This document shows, one piece after another, positions 11,271-24,780 of a stretch of DNA of 64,000 nucleotides. A program made the position numbers and the translations under genes. This DNA is from Casuarina equisetifolia (Eukaryota > Streptophyta > Magnoliopsida > Fagales > Casuarinaceae), in NCBI GenBank assembly GCA_028551475.1, contig CM052357.1, forward strand, positions 3,534,001 to 3,598,000. Direction: 5' to 3'. The stretch's first letter is position 1. The number at the start of each line of letters is the position of its first letter. Below the pieces are notes generated by a model that saw only the letters and a list, made by a program, of their open reading frames with translations, was not told where the DNA came from and did not search any database.

Positions 11271-14180
11271 TGACGTGGAAGTTATTACTTGCATTTGAAC
11301 AATTAGTTTCTAGATTAGGGATCCCAATATGACCAACTTGTTGCGGGTTCAGACCAATTCCGTGAGTCGCTTCCATTACATGATAATTGTGATTAGATTG
11401 CTAATCAACTTGCCTTCCACTCATAGATTCAGTTGCAAAAGAACCCAAACTTGGGGAGGTGCAATTAAAAAGAGCCGTCATGTGGAAGGATGCAACTAGC
11501 AAAAGTGGAAAGCAACATGGAAGTTCCTCAACTGTAGCAGCCATAATGTTGGACCAAAGATCTTTCGTTCCTTGAGAAAAGCCTCAAATAGTGTATGTAA
11601 AGGATGGGGAAATGATGGCTCATCTAACAAACGGTGCCAACCCATAAAACTCATGTCAAACCACATCATTACGCAACCGCACTGAGATTATAGAATGACT
11701 AAGCAATTAAAACGTTTCAGATCAAACTTATCTTCTTCTAAGTGCTTACTCAAAGAATATTCTTCAGTGCACTTCAATTCTTTTTGGCTTAGTGAACCAA
11801 CCACTCCCCAAACAATCATATATATGGAATTTAATCTTATCCTTTTCATTTGCTTTACTATTTTTTATATCAATTTATAAGAAATTCTTTGTAGAATATT
11901 ATAAGAAGGTGGACAGTTCTATACCAAATCTTAGGCCTATTTTTTACTTTTTAGAAGACTAAAATCATTAGGCTTAAAGGTATTTGATTTCAAACAAACT
12001 ACTCTTATTTTTTTATTTTAAGCAAACACGAGTTGCATATGATAGGATAATTCGGAAATCAACCTGTCAGAAGTTTAGTCAAAATCCAGTCATTGTCATC
12101 TTTACTAGAAATTCCTTGCTAATTAAGTTTTAGACTTTAATTGTTGATGTTTCACATGAAAGGATGAGGGGAATGTGAACTCTTTTCAAAATACCACGTG
12201 TCATTTTCACCTTACGTCGATATCCAAGTGTCTGCCACATTCAATTTCCACGAAGGTTCTGGGAATTTGCTCCCCACTTAGTGGGCAAACAAGAGACTTT
12301 TTGCTCCACCGATCTCTATCTACAAAAATTTAATTTATACTATTTTTTAAAACTATTTTTTATTTTTTATAAACGTAAATACCACATAAATGTTAAACTT
12401 GAAATTAAAAAATCTCAAACAGCAATCGTTCCATCATTGTAAATTTTTGATAGTTCCGTTCCTTTTTTTTTTTTGTTATTTAAAAAAATTATACTTTTAC
12501 CTACCTTGTATCATTTGGTCTACGCACGGAAACTAATAACAATTGCTATAATATATACAACATATTAGAAACATTAATTTTTTTTATCTTATCTTATTAA
12601 AACCAATCATTAAAAGAAGTAATCATTTGTAAAAATATTTTTAGTGTTTAACGAAAAGAAAATTTCAAATGAAATATCAACTCCCTAGTTTTTTCCTTTT
12701 TTTTTTTTTTTCAAATAATAGCTACGCCGGGGCTAAGCCATCAATTCGTAGGTGATGACAAGTTGTTGTTTAGCTGGAGACAAATACTTATAGTATTAAT
12801 TGTTTCATATGGTGTGGTCCTTGTACCAAAGTTTCCTAAGCCAACATGAATTGACAACTCCATCATCATGCATTGACTGAATTCCCAAGTCCAAGAAGGA
12901 ATTTCCAGTGCCTACCAATTTTCGTGGAAATAGCCCAAAAAGTGGCACCTTCCTCCATCTCAGACTGAATTTCCATACAAATTCGAAGGAATTTGCCATG
13001 TCCTTTTCCTAATTTTCTTGTAAACAACGCAAGCGTATACATCCAAGAAAAAAATCATAGGTTTTCCACCGTTCCACCGTCAATTGACAACAAAAGCTGT
13101 CTTGTCTCCATCACAGTCTTGTGGTCAAGCGGTGACTTCACATTGTTAATATGTTGCTGTGTTATATTCATTATATATAAAAATAATTTATTATTTTAGA
13201 ACAGTTCCAACAGAAAAATATACCTTTTAACAATTCTCCTGTCTTTCCTATTATCTCTTAGCTAAGAGCTTTTAGAAAGGGAAGATCCCCCCCTCTTCAA
13301 TCTAGGCAACATAAACATGATCCTTATTATAGTGTTTCGGTCGATCAATTACCAACAATGGGTATACAAAGGCCTTCCGTATCCCAAAAATACTTTCTTG
13401 TATCTCAACGGAGGATGTTGAGTTTCTTACCAATAAACTATCTTGCACTTGATCGAAATAAGCTTATTATATTGGAAGTAGTAGTTGGCTGTCGGAGGTA
13501 ATTGCTACAGAGGGAGGTAGTAACATAGGCAAATAATTCTCGAGAAACACATCAAACATACCCAAAATCAGTTGTTTATACTCTTCGTGATGTGAATAAT
13601 TGAGGCTTATCATGAAATTGTGTGACTGTCAAGCACCCATTCTCGAAATTACAAAACAAAGTGCAGTGTAGATTAGTGATAAGTTAGAAGAATTTGAAAC
13701 CTCCTGGTCCAACTTCGATAAGTGCGTAAAAGAAAAACAAAATTAAGTGATGCAAATGTTTATATTTAGATTACTTTAGATGAAGGGTATCTTGATTCTT
13801 ATTTGTTCAGACTTTGTTCTAACTGATCCTTGAGCCAAAGGCAGCAAGATAACCCCAGACAAATTTTTGTGAAAATATAATTTTTAAACCTTCAATTTGC
13901 ATAACCTCCCTTGAGCTTTTCTTTTCCAAGTAAAGAAAAGCGAGAGAAAAAAAAAAGATGAACTTAATTATCTACATCATTTAAATTGGCTTTTCTAGTC
14001 GTTATTTTATGGCTCGTAATGATACCCAAAGAGCAGAAACTTCCATACGCGAAAAGAAAATCCATCAAATGAAGAAAAAGATTGCAATTTAAAAATAAAC
14101 GAATTATTTACAAGCCCCAAATCTCCTTTCAAGCCAAAAGGATATGTAGAAACTCTACAATATCAGCTTTCTCCTCCCCG
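11271..14180. other. Non-coding stretch between repeat and JAZ array
   Basis: About 2.9 kb of AT-rich sequence with short homopolymers (T runs near 12465 and 12697). No coding domain was recognised on either strand. One CACGTG occurs near 12196. The rightmost part lies 3' of the first JAZ gene. Confidence 0.4.
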
Positions 14181-14223
14181 ATGCCTCAAACTACTGAAAG
14201 TTAGATCCACTCTTTGTACCTAG

Positions 14224-15105
14224 CTAATGGTTGTACGGCATTGTTGCTTGGATCCGATGCTTCCGCTTCTGGAGAAAACGTTGCAGCGATCTCTTCATGT
14301 AAAGACCGGAAGTAGGACTGTACATCGGCGACATCACCGCCGGCGAAGAGGGCTCCGACCCAGTTGGAGTTTTCATCCTCTCCTCCGTTTCTCTATTAGC
14401 AAGGAATAGAATGGTTCTAGCCTGAAACATTGATAGCAAGTATTAATCACAAGAGCAATCTGGGAAAATGATGAATAAGGCCATCAACGTCTAAAATCCA
14501 ATTAGCCCTCCAGCAAAAAGCACTTTTATTGTGTTTTAGCTAACGATCCATGACTAAACATGCATGGAAGGAAATCACTACGCGGTTTGTGTGATAGTGT
14601 GCAAATAAAATACTCATTAGTTGACTGTTCGGCGAAACTTCAATAACTTGTCGGTGGGCTAATTTACAAGCAATTTCTTCGTTGCGGCTTACAAACATTG
14701 AAAAAGATGTGATAGAGAGAAGACTCCTTTTCTAAAGTCATCGGTATTGAGTAAGTCGAAAATTTTGACAACTCAAAACTCATCACAAGATCTTGCCCAG
14801 AATTAGCAAACCAAAAAGGAAAAAGATAGCTAAAATCTAGGATTCCAACAACAAAGAGAGATGACCAAATCTCAAAATTGCATGGCATTCTTGACGCTAT
14901 GACCATGTATCTCAAGAAAAAAAACCCACATAGTGTGGACAAGAGGACTTTACCTGATGCTCCGTGACATCAGAAACGCAAATCTTGCCATTGTAGAAGA
15001 TGGTCAGCTGCTGTTGCTGATGCTCCTGCTCCTGGTGCTTCTGCTCAGAGCTTGCACTTTGTTCCCCCGTCCTTCAGACACACCCAATAACTATAATCAG
15101 AACAC

Positions 15106-15187
<82 letters not shown>

Positions 15188-15256
15188 TTACATGGGGTGG
15201 TGATCGGAGTCGGAGTAGGGAAAGAGGCGAAGCTCCAAGTTGCAATTCCTCCTCAT
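14224..15256 (-). CDS. Short JAZ repressor of TIFY5/JAZ7-8 type, copy 1
   Basis: Three exons on the minus strand: 15256-15192, 15071-14954 and 14421-14224, with GT/AG introns of 120 and 532 bases, giving 126 residues. Exon 1 encodes MRRNCNLELRLFP, holding LELRL, an EAR-type LxLxL repression motif. Exon 2 encodes a Gln/Glu/His-rich stretch and TIFYNG, the TIFY motif used for dimerisation and NINJA contact. Exon 3 ends with a Jas motif, SLQRFLQKRKHRIQATMPYN, that fits SLX2FX2KRX2RX5PY and binds MYC factors. The region before the Jas motif reads GLYMKR, not LPIARR, so the COI1 degron is missing. By analogy with Arabidopsis JAZ8 it should be a nuclear, hormone-stable jasmonate-response repressor. 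Exon 2 begins with ACG where copies 2 and 3 have ATG, and is three codons longer. Confidence 0.92.
15109..15182. repeat. (GA)n microsatellite in intron 1 of JAZ copy 1
   Basis: About 37 uninterrupted GA units ending roughly ten bases from the exon 1 splice donor; on the coding strand it is a CT tract. Copies 2 and 3 have different purine repeats at the same place. GA tracts can bind plant BASIC PENTACYSTEINE factors, which is only a possibility here. Confidence 0.95.
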
Positions 15257-15386
15257 CTTCACCTCCAAAGATGTTTTCGTCAAAAAGAAATGAACAAAGT
15301 TAAGGAGAACGGATCAAACACTACCACAAAGGTTCTTTTTCTTGAGTATGGCGTATTATGAAGGAGGGCTTTGGTAGCGGCCAATG

Positions 15387-15395
15387 ATATATATA
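15387..15395 (-). promoter_or_regulatory. TATA-like box, JAZ copy 1
   Basis: ATATATATA about 130 bases upstream of the ATG. The same run sits at the same place upstream of copies 2 and 3, which supports a conserved core promoter. Confidence 0.6.
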
Positions 15396-15472
15396 CATGA
15401 AGGGAACTCCAAGCACGCAACGCACACATTCACGAGGAGCTGTTGGCGGAGGAGATGGAGAAATAATTTCTG

Positions 15473-15478
15473 CACGTG
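15473..15478. promoter_or_regulatory. G-box CACGTG upstream of JAZ copy 1
   Basis: CACGTG in the phrase GCACGTGGAACACGG, about 217 bases upstream of the ATG, conserved in all three JAZ copies. In Arabidopsis, MYC2 activates JAZ genes through G-boxes, giving negative feedback. Occupancy here is inferred. Confidence 0.65.
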
Positions 15479-15581
15479 GAACACGGTTTTCCTTCCTCCG
15501 ATGGACTTCGTGCCCCCTGAAATAGGGACCCCTTTAGTCTCAATTGCCGTTTCTTTCGTTTGAACTGGTTCGCTTTTCCTT

Positions 15582-15587
15582 CACGTG
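15582..15587. promoter_or_regulatory. Second G-box upstream of JAZ copy 1
   Basis: A second CACGTG in the phrase TTCACGTGCTTC, about 330 bases upstream of the ATG. Copy 3 has its counterpart at 46554. Copy 2 lacks it, because its upstream sequence is rearranged there. Confidence 0.5.
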
Positions 15588-16989
15588 CTTCGGCGGCGTC
15601 GACGTCTTTTTCATGTTTTATAAGGCACTAATTCCCTGTTTGGTGTCGATTAATGGGTTTTGGTAAATTTTATTTTTTTTTAAAGCGTCGGCTCCCACGT
15701 TGCACATCAAGAAACTTGATTTGGACACTTCAACAAGTTTTTCTACATTTTAACTTTTAGTTTTTGTTCTTGGTGTACAAGGTATTGATTTTCTTGGGGG
15801 ATTCCTCTTTGTTTACTTCTCATTTCCTAAAGTATTTGACGTAATTTGATGGGCTACTTGCATGGTTTTAGCGCTGAATATTCAAAAAGACTACTTATGG
15901 CTTCTAGACTAATTGTTTGTTTCCATTTTAAGCACGTTTTGATAAAAGGTGTTCCAAAGAATGTCGCGTCAACAACGCTGCATGGAATACCTAGTCTAGT
16001 GAGTTTACTTCTTCAATAGCTCTTAAAAAAAAGGTGAAAAAAAAAGGAAGAAGCTGGTGCTTTTTCTTTTGGTTTATTTTTTTCTCAAAAAGAATAATTA
16101 TGGGTTTTCGAGACTATGCATTGGATCACCATTCACCGTTTTGGGACACGTTTAAATAAAAATAATTTTGATTGAGAAACACCGGATTCAATTGAGTTCT
16201 TTTTTAATTTTTTTTAATATTATAATACACACGTTCAATTCATACAATGTCAAACTCTATACCTTACCGTTGAAATTTTTACTAACTCGTTACTAAATTA
16301 ACTAGTTAAACAATAATTAAATTTTTTTTACATAAGTATATGTTTGACTAGTAAATAAAATTTCAACCAAACATGCCTACTTAGGGTCCAATACCAAGAG
16401 TTTGTGCATATTTACTTCTTCGCATGGTTCTTAAAAATTAGAAAAAAAATAAAAAATAAAAAGAAGAAGGCTAGGCCAGATTCAAAACGCAGTACCTTTT
16501 CCACCTGTCGTTCATGAAATTACAGTTCCACTTTTCTCTTTAACTACTAAAGCATTTCGGCCATGCGAGACGTGGACTACCGAAGATTTTGCTTTCTAAC
16601 GGATCACGTTTTTCGTGGCTCCATACCTTTGAGGGTTGTTCTTCCACAGGGAAATCCAAAGCATAAATCACTTTCGCAGTTTCTCCTTAGAATGCTTCTT
16701 TGTTCAAACGACAGGACATGTACTTGGAAGTTTGTGCGGAAATGAGGCCCAATTGAGGAACTACAAAAGATTTCCATGCTGATACAAAGAAGCTTGTGCT
16801 TATCCATATGAAAAAGGGAAAAATGGTTTTTGTCTGTTTCATAAAGAACAGATGTATATGTCTATAGGAGTGAATAGTTTTTTTTTAATTATTATTGTTA
16901 ATGAAGAAGATGAAGTTAGATTATGCATATATCAGTGCTTATGGTCATGATTAGTTTTATTTTTTATTTTTTATTTTTTATTTTTCTTT

Positions 16990-18600
16990 CTTAGTTGACG
17001 TTCGTTGAAGGTAGAATAATTGAGAACAGATTATGCTCAAGTAATGAAGTCAAATTTATACTTTCTTTTAGCTATATCCTATATTTTATTCCATAAATGC
17101 ATCTCAATCATTGCAAAGCAGGAACATAAGAAATGCATTATTATTTTTTTTATCTTTTATTCTATTTTATGGACCACGTTTCCTAAGATTATTGGTTACT
17201 TTTCAAAGAGATTGGACGCAAATTATTATCTAATCAACGTAATCATTACGATTCTTTATGAACCACACATTTTTCGCTCATTTTTCTTATTTTTTCCATT
17301 TAGGCGCTTGGTTAACTTTTAGGAAAAGCCAAACTACTTTTATTACTCCTTTATTCATGCCACTGATTTGCTTTGGTAACTTTTCTTTTATTAGTATATC
17401 GTTCACCTTGTGCCTTGAGTATAATCAAGATAGTTAGAAGGGCACATGTAGAATAATTTGGAGAACACATATCCTTGGTTTAGCTCACTTAAGCATGCTT
17501 TGAGGTAAACAGTTACTTTTTAATTTAAGCCATTTAACTTCTGTTTTTGTATCTCTTATTGGTTTAGCTCACTTAAGCATGCTTTGAGATAGACAGCTAT
17601 TTTTAATTTAAGCCATTTAACTTCTTTTTTTATGTCTCTTGTCACCAAGAATCACTTTTTAATAATAGGCAATATTGGACATGAGTTTCAAAATTTTGTT
17701 TTAAAATTTATATAAGAAGTCAATACTGAAATAATTAAATTATATATTTTTTTAGTTTATAATTAATATTAGTGTTTAGTAAAGTTTATATCATTCTATA
17801 ACAATCAACATTTATTACCTTTTTGTGTCATTTTTCTTTTATACTTGATTATAGCACATAAACTATCAAATTATAGCAATGACTGAGATTTTAAAAATAA
17901 AATCTTAAGGAGCTGGACGTTCCTGTACAGCCAACTAGCTTTCTTAGTTGAGATTTATGGGAGGGAGAATAATTAAGAACAAATAATGCTCGATAATGAA
18001 GTCAAATTTCTACTTCTTCTTAGCTATATCTTATTTTTTATTTCCATGAATGAATCTCAATCATTGGAAGGTTGAAACATGTGAAGCACATCATTATTTT
18101 TTATATTTCATTCTATTTTTGGTAAGATAATTGGTCAATTTTCAAAAAGATTGGACGCAAATTATTATCTTATCAACATAATCATTACGATTCTTTATGA
18201 ACAACACATGTTTGGCTCATTTTTCTCATTTTTTTCATTAAGCCTATTGGTTAATTTTTAAGAAGATTAGTCAAGTTGTTTGTGTTATTCCTTCATTCAT
18301 AGCACTAATTTGCTTTGGTACCTTTTTCTTTTAGAAATATACCATTCAACTTATCCCAATAAATAGTTAATATAGTAAAAAAAAGATCATGTAAAATATC
18401 TTACATAACAGATATCTTAATTTTGAATCTTAGCAGCTACATGAGTTTGATAACTTCTTTAAAAATTGTAAAGTCAATATTGAAATAATTATATCTTAAT
18501 TTTTTTAATTTAGAGTTAATATTAGACCTTAAAAAAGTTTATATCATTCCCATCCAATCAACATTCATTACCTTTTTGTTATCCTCCCTTAAAGATTATA
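16990..18600. repeat. Local tandem duplication inside U1 (about 0.95 kb period)
   Basis: The run from TTAGTTGACGTTCGTTGAAG (16.99 kb), through AATGAAGTCAAATTTATACT, to AGATTGGACGCAAATTATTA (17.21 kb) recurs in diverged form from 17.94 to 18.2 kb. U2 and U3 have only one copy of the AGATTGGAC landmark, so this duplication is private to U1. Confidence 0.7.
17474..17645. repeat. 86-base tandem duplication
   Basis: Two adjacent copies starting GGTTTAGCTCACTTAAGCAT at about 17479 and 17562, each running through AATTTAAGCCATTTAACTTC, differing at a few sites. Confidence 0.8.
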
Positions 18601-21600
18601 GCATATAATCTTTCAATTTCTTTAATCACCGTCACCTCATCACAAAATTAAAGATTTCTTTGAACCAAAAACCCCTAAAACAATTATAGTATTAATGTTC
18701 ATGGGATAGAATTTCTTCTTTCACTTCTAAGAATAAGATAAAAAATACAGACATAAATAATAATAAATTAATAATTAATAATTAATAAATAAAGAATTTG
18801 AGTTTTGAACGACTCAACCATCACCGTCAGCCCCAGTGGTACGATCAAGCCTTTAACCTGGGGTTTCCTCCCAACTGTCCTCCACGACTCTAGCAATTAC
18901 TCGGATTCTTCTCCATCCCACCAACCAACTGCCCCTTAAATTCGGTGATTAAAGAAATATTAGAAGTTTCTTCAGAGATCTATTAGTCCATTAAACAAGT
19001 ATATTTTAATGAACACATGTGACACTCGTACTACCATCTGCGCCAGAGTTTGGTACAACTTTAGGAAACAAAATTACATCATGACAGAGTTCACCGGGCC
19101 ATAGGTTTGGATGGTTTTACATCCGATTTTGGGATGGAAGATTATAAAAAGTGTACGAACTTCAGTTCGTTCTTCCTTTTTTACCTTTTCTAGTGCGTGT
19201 GGAGGGGTTGGTGGGCAAGCACCCAAACATGTAATAGGACTTTTGTTGTAATCCTTCTTCTCAAAGTTGGATTAAGACGCCAAGACTTTGTTACCAGAAA
19301 TGAAATTTCAGGTATTGGTTTCCAGCGCCCATGGTTTTCGTAATCCATGCCAGCCACAAACCATATCTTGCTACAGATAAGGAAGAGAAATATAGAAAAC
19401 AATGAAAGTATTTATTTTCACGTGAAAAAAAACAGTGCCGTCTAGGTGGCTGATTTGGAAATCAAAATCTAGATTTGGAGAATTCTGGTTTTGGTTTTCC
19501 ATTTGAGTCGGGGACCAGAACCGCACATTGACAGGACAAGAGCGAAGAGTTGAGCAAGTCGTTGTGGCATGTGATTAACGTTTAACACTGTAGTAACGTG
19601 GCCCTCTGTGTGCTGGCTGGTGCTTCTTGTGCCCAATAAGCCTGTCGGTCGGCGGAGATCGACTGCGTCTGGTTGAGGTTTTGCCAGCCATGCAAGCTGC
19701 TTGACTTTCATGCCAGCACAAGAGTTGCTGGAAATAGCAAAAGGGCTCGACTTCTTTTCGGCCTCGTATAACTACAGCCAATTTTCATAATTTGAGCGCC
19801 ATCGCTGTCTCCATTCAGTCCTGAAATTTCTTTCAAACCAGATAAATCAACCATCAAACAACTTGCCCACTGTGCCAAACAATCCAAATTCCATAACTTT
19901 AGTCTAAGAATGCATACGAGGGTTTACTTCGGGAGGCATTCATATGACAACGACGTTGTTACAATCTTCCTCGCTCTCCGCCATCACGACGATTTCTCGA
20001 GTCATCAGTTGACGAAAGAGTATAGAATTGACTTAGAATACTGCTATAATTACGATGTGTTCCACATGACTTGACAAGATAGTATGGCATTATCCTTGGC
20101 AAGTGTTGAAAATTACGTATCTCGTAGGACGCAAACTGAAAAGGAAAATGAAAGAAATCAGGTAACTAGAGACATGAAGATGCTCACAAAAAGAAAGAAA
20201 GATACAACTACTAACTAATGATAACTTGTAAGAATATAGTTAATCATTATACAAGTAGAGACATGTATTGCTTTAAAGCAGTTTAAGTCCTAATCAGATG
20301 TTAACATTTTAACCTACAATATTTTGGAAGACTCAAGATATTTGCAAGCATAAGTCTAAGAAAGGGGGGCCCACTCCCCGCCATAAGTCTAAGAAAAAGT
20401 GGCGTAAAGTATGACGAGGGGTAAGTTTATAATAATTGTACGGTTGTGAGTTTTTTGGTCTTGTAAAATTATTTTTGTATCTATAAAATTATAAGTTTTA
20501 TTTTTGTTCTCCATTGAGTATTGTTTTGGGGTCAGTTGAGCTTTTACATAATATAATATAACATTAAAAATTTCTAATTTTTTGTCAAAACTAATCATTA
20601 ATAAGAATTAGCAGTGTACAAAAAAGGTACACAATAAAAAAATCATTGTTATAAAATAATTACTATTTTAAAAATTAAAAAAAAAAAGAAGGATTTTCTC
20701 TTCTAAATCTGCCCATGAGCAATCTGAGAACCGTTCGACGGTCTTTCCCTGCCTTTCGGCCGCAACCTTGTTTATCATACGGAGGCAACGGACGTCGCAC
20801 CATACACCATTTTGTGATTGATGTGTGACGTTCAGAACCACACTTTGGGTGCATCTCATTCTCTGAGGACATTAGGAAAAAGAAAAGGAAAACATTTACC
20901 ATACCCAAGCTTGATATATCTCTCAACTTTCACATACAAAACCAGCAGGAGAGAACTTGCAGCTTTTCTTTCTCTGCTGTTTGGTTTTAAAAGAAGATGC
21001 TCTCCTGGAATTTAAACTTTAATAATATATTAAAAAAATTCATTTCATCTTAAAACTTTCTAGTAGCAAGAGGTAATATTTTTTATATTTAAAAGGAGTC
21101 ATTGATTTATATTTTAACAATATGAGACAACTCTATATCAATGACAAACATGTTATAGTTTAGTAGAGCCATTTTTGACATAGGTCCAAAGGTCTCATGT
21201 TTGTGGTTTAGTGGTTGACACAAAAAATGATATAAAAGCTAACCTCACATTTTTAGTTCTAAATATGGGGGAATAATCTGGTGCATAAATGCAACAGTGG
21301 AGCCAATGGGGTACCCAAGCATCACGATGGGCTACCAAGGCGTCAATTTCAAGGTGATGGATATTTTGGGCTTATGGGGGCTCCTAGTAGGCTTGGGCTT
21401 ATGGAAAATTAAGCTGTTAATAATATTTAAACAAAATATATTGAGAATAAATTTGCCTAGTCTTTGGTCTTTTAGCTAAATTATTATACACATTTAAAAA
21501 TGAACGAATAAATAAATAAGCAAAACCATCTCATTGCTTATTTGACACATTTAATCACCATGTGAATTCAAGACTTAGCACAACCTATGGAATATTTTAA

Positions 21601-22305
21601 AAGTGTAAGCTTTGATATTATGTTAAAAGTTGTTACATATCTTAAAATTTTAAAATCTTAAAACGATAAGATGTGATAGCTTTTTTTTATTTAGATTGTA
21701 ACAATATAAGATAATAACTATATGTTGTTAAATTAATATTTAAAAGTTTGATTGATACCATGAAAGTATGGAAAACAAGTCTATTGTTAAATTAATATTT
21801 AAAGTTTGTTTGATGTTGTGTAAGTCTCGAAAACAAGTCTATTGATTCAGATATTCAATCTATTTGAAACCTTATTGACCTATTATACTTTTTCCCACAT
21901 ATAACTTTTTCTATAATTACTGTTGTATTATTAAATATGTTCTTGTAATATTATAATATAATCTTTTACTTTTCTACACTAAATTTTATTCATGTAAACT
22001 TATCTTTTTTCTAAAAAAAATTGTTATATTTCTCTTACATCTTATTGTAATTTTTATTTTCTAATAATAAGAAAGTTTATTTTATCTTTAAAATCATTAT
22101 AATGAGAAAGACTTTTTCTGATATATAAAAATCACAAAAAAAAAGAAAACTAAACCACATACGAAACACCTAGGCTTTTCTAATGAATTATGCTCGGCAT
22201 ACTTTTCATGACCTTTAGTTGGTGTACAACACTTCATCATTAAATCTTTTGAAAGAAAAGGTGCACGAGGTATACCTATTAGTACCGTAACTTTGGAGAT
22301 TACAG

Positions 22306-22385
22306 TTCATGTTGGCAAATCGTATCTCAATCTCTTCTTTGTTGACCAAATCGCATCGGAATCTGCACGCATGTTTGTCCTAAGC
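22306..22385 (+). other. Exon-like conserved block, U1 copy
   Basis: A block after a TTACAG acceptor-like phrase is conserved at equal position in all four units. In one frame it reads GKSYLNLFFVDQIASESARM, and equivalent frames exist in the other units with mostly conservative changes. The U1 copy lies in the longest open frame (22293-22658). I do not recognise the family. It could be an exon remnant of an extra gene once in the unit, or just conserved non-coding DNA. Confidence 0.35.
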
Positions 22386-23100
22386 TCCAAAGAGAATATG
22401 GTAAAACAATTGCACATCAAAATGGCCAGCCTAGTTCAGGGCCATAAGGTTCCCAGCATACCACGTGCATGCTCTGTACCACAATCAAAGTCACCTGTTC
22501 CGCTCAAAGCCTTGACCTCTTCGTTTTGCCTTTTGCCTTTTGCCTTTGTATCTGCAAGTTTGGAACCACCCAACTACATTTGTTGGCGCACCACCCAACT
22601 AAATTTACTGCTTTTGTATTTTTTTTTATCACCCTTTTATGACATGGAAAGTATTTAAAACTTTACGACAACGAAGACTGAGGAATCGTGAGGCGGCGGA
22701 GTGGCGGCGAGTGGCGGTGAGTGGGTGGGCAAGTGAAAAAAGGAAAACAAAAAGAGGGGAACGAAAAGAATAACTTGATTTCATCCTGGAGCTTGGAGAC
22801 AAAAGGATTTTTGGGTTCCTACGGAATGGTTCAAAGAATTAAAGGTTCTACAAAATGTGTATCTTTTACTGGACTTTACTCAAATTTCGACGATGGACAG
22901 TCTTGTGTGTTCTTTTGTTTAGGAGTATAACAAATTATCGGTTGATGTGTATTTAAGAATGATAAAGAAAGCTTTCAGATCCTTGGTCAAGAATCGCTGA
23001 ATGACGTTCAGAGTCTGTCATAACTTTCTTGAATCATAAAGTTTTGTCTGTCCAATTTTCAGCACCGACAGGATCACAAGGAGAAGACTTGCCATTCTAA

Positions 23101-24780
23101 GCGTAGAATATTTTACTTAGAATCACGACAAAATGCTGCAGATACCCAAAAAAAGAAACAAAAAAAAAAGGAGGAGCTTTGAACTTCTAAATCAATTTTC
23201 AGTTTGAAATTAGAGGGGAAAGGACTCCTAGACTTATTTTTGGAATAATTTTATCAAGGGGTACCATTTGCATTTAGATGTATAAAAATGTGAAGTTAAA
23301 GAGGGCAAAGTGTCTTGGTGAGTAGTAGTATAATGAGTGATGATACCATCTCTAAGGCAAGTCACCATGGAATGACTACGAGGACTTATTGTTAAAAATA
23401 TTTTAATGTTGATAATATTTGAAGAACTATTTTCATATACATATATATATATAGCGAGATTATTTAACTATTTTTTATGCCAATAGAAAATGTAAAACAT
23501 ACATCAAACAAATAATCAAGATTTATTTGTAGAAAAAAATTCTCACATACTAAAATTTTTTTATTCCTTAAAATGTCTTATCTAATTTCTTGACGACAAA
23601 CACTTTGGTTTAAAATTCATGTGCTAACAATATTTATATGGGTTTCAAAATTTAAATTGAAATGTGAAATCTGAAAACTTATCTTTATTCATTACTGCTT
23701 AAGATAGGATATTTCAAATAAATTCAAAATTTGATGACTACTTTTAGAAATTATTAGTTGTTTGTATTGAATTATTGTTTGTGGGCATTGCATAGCATGA
23801 AAGAATAAAAGAAGTAAAATATAAAAGGAAAAGCATAACTCTTATTCTAAAATACAAAAAGAAAGAAAAAAATGAAATTATGTTAATCTTACTACATTAT
23901 ACAGTTGGACTCTGTACCTAAATGAAATAGTACATTTCACTTGGAAAAAGGTTAATATACATACATTTGAAAGGCATTAGGGCAAAAAGTCACACGCTAC
24001 ATAACTCTCTTTGCCTTTCTCTTGCTTTCCTTCCTCTCTATTTTAAGACAAGCAAATATTCTTTGAAAGCTAAATCTAATTGGAATGGAAGATTTTTTAG
24101 AGAAAATCAAAGGGCTTTGATGGTTGAATGGTAAGATTTTTGTTGTCTTAAATTGTTTTGACTCGAGAGCTTATATAATGACGGCTAGGGTTTCATTTTT
24201 GATACATACAATTTTGAAAAAGCATCAACCATACTCTTGTGCAATAAACCCTAAAAATAGTCCTCATTCTATTGCAATATAAGTTGCTTGGTAACCTTTT
24301 TCCATTTTTGAGATTTCTTGATCATTTTCTTTTTATAATCATGCAAGTTAACTTGATTAAAATGATTGTTTAAAAGAGCATCTTAGATTGTTTATTGATT
24401 GAGATTATTTGATTATACTCTTAGCTTGCTCTTAACATATTTTAGCTATGTGTCCTTTTTAAGCCTATTACTATTGTGAATCAAGTCAAACTTCATTATA
24501 GTGATTGTTTTAAAAGCATTCTGTATTAGTTGGTTTATTGAAATCATTTGATTATATTGTTAGCTTGCTCTTAATATATTTCACTACATGTCTTCTTAAG
24601 GTTGTTAGTATCCTATTGATCTTATTGTTATATTGTAGTGAGTTAAAGTTGTTTGCTTTACTATTTCGAAAGGATTGAACTTGATACAACATACAAGAGA
24701 CACATTGATTTGAATCAAGACTACTTCTTACAAAAAGAAAAGAAACATATCATTGTATAAATTCTAATATTGAGCCTTGT
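23101..24780. other. AT-rich stretch left of the retroelement nest
   Basis: No coding domain was seen. It holds a short (TA)n run near 23440. The U1 similarity has ended, and no LTR boundary could be placed with confidence. Confidence 0.35.

Larger units (their letters stand above)
14180..23100. repeat. Segmental duplication unit U1 (carries JAZ copy 1)
   Basis: U1 shares an ordered series of landmarks with U2, U3 and in part U4. These are: JAZ exons (14.2-15.3 kb); a GTATTGATTTTCTTGGGGGA phrase (15.78); GGATCACGTTTTTCGTGG (16.6); AGATTGGACGCAAATTATTA (17.2, and again at 18.15); ACAAGTATATTTTAATGAAC (19.0); GCGCCCATGGTTTTCG (19.33); TATGACAACGACGTTGTTA (19.94); CACCATTTTGTGATTGATGT (20.8); a GGCAAATCGTATCTCAATCT phrase (22.3); and GACGATGGACAGTCTTG (22.89). 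The left edge is near 14.18 kb, where similarity to U2 and U3 starts. The right edge near 23.1 kb is where retroelement sequence takes over. Outside the JAZ gene it has no recognised gene. Confidence 0.8.

Noticed and set aside
14933..15361. 142-codon plus-strand frame with a long Arg-Glu repeat, and the opposite-strand Ser-Leu repeat frame at 15045-15245
   Set aside because: Both are translations of the GA microsatellite and the antisense of JAZ exons 1 and 2; the spliced minus-strand gene explains the region.
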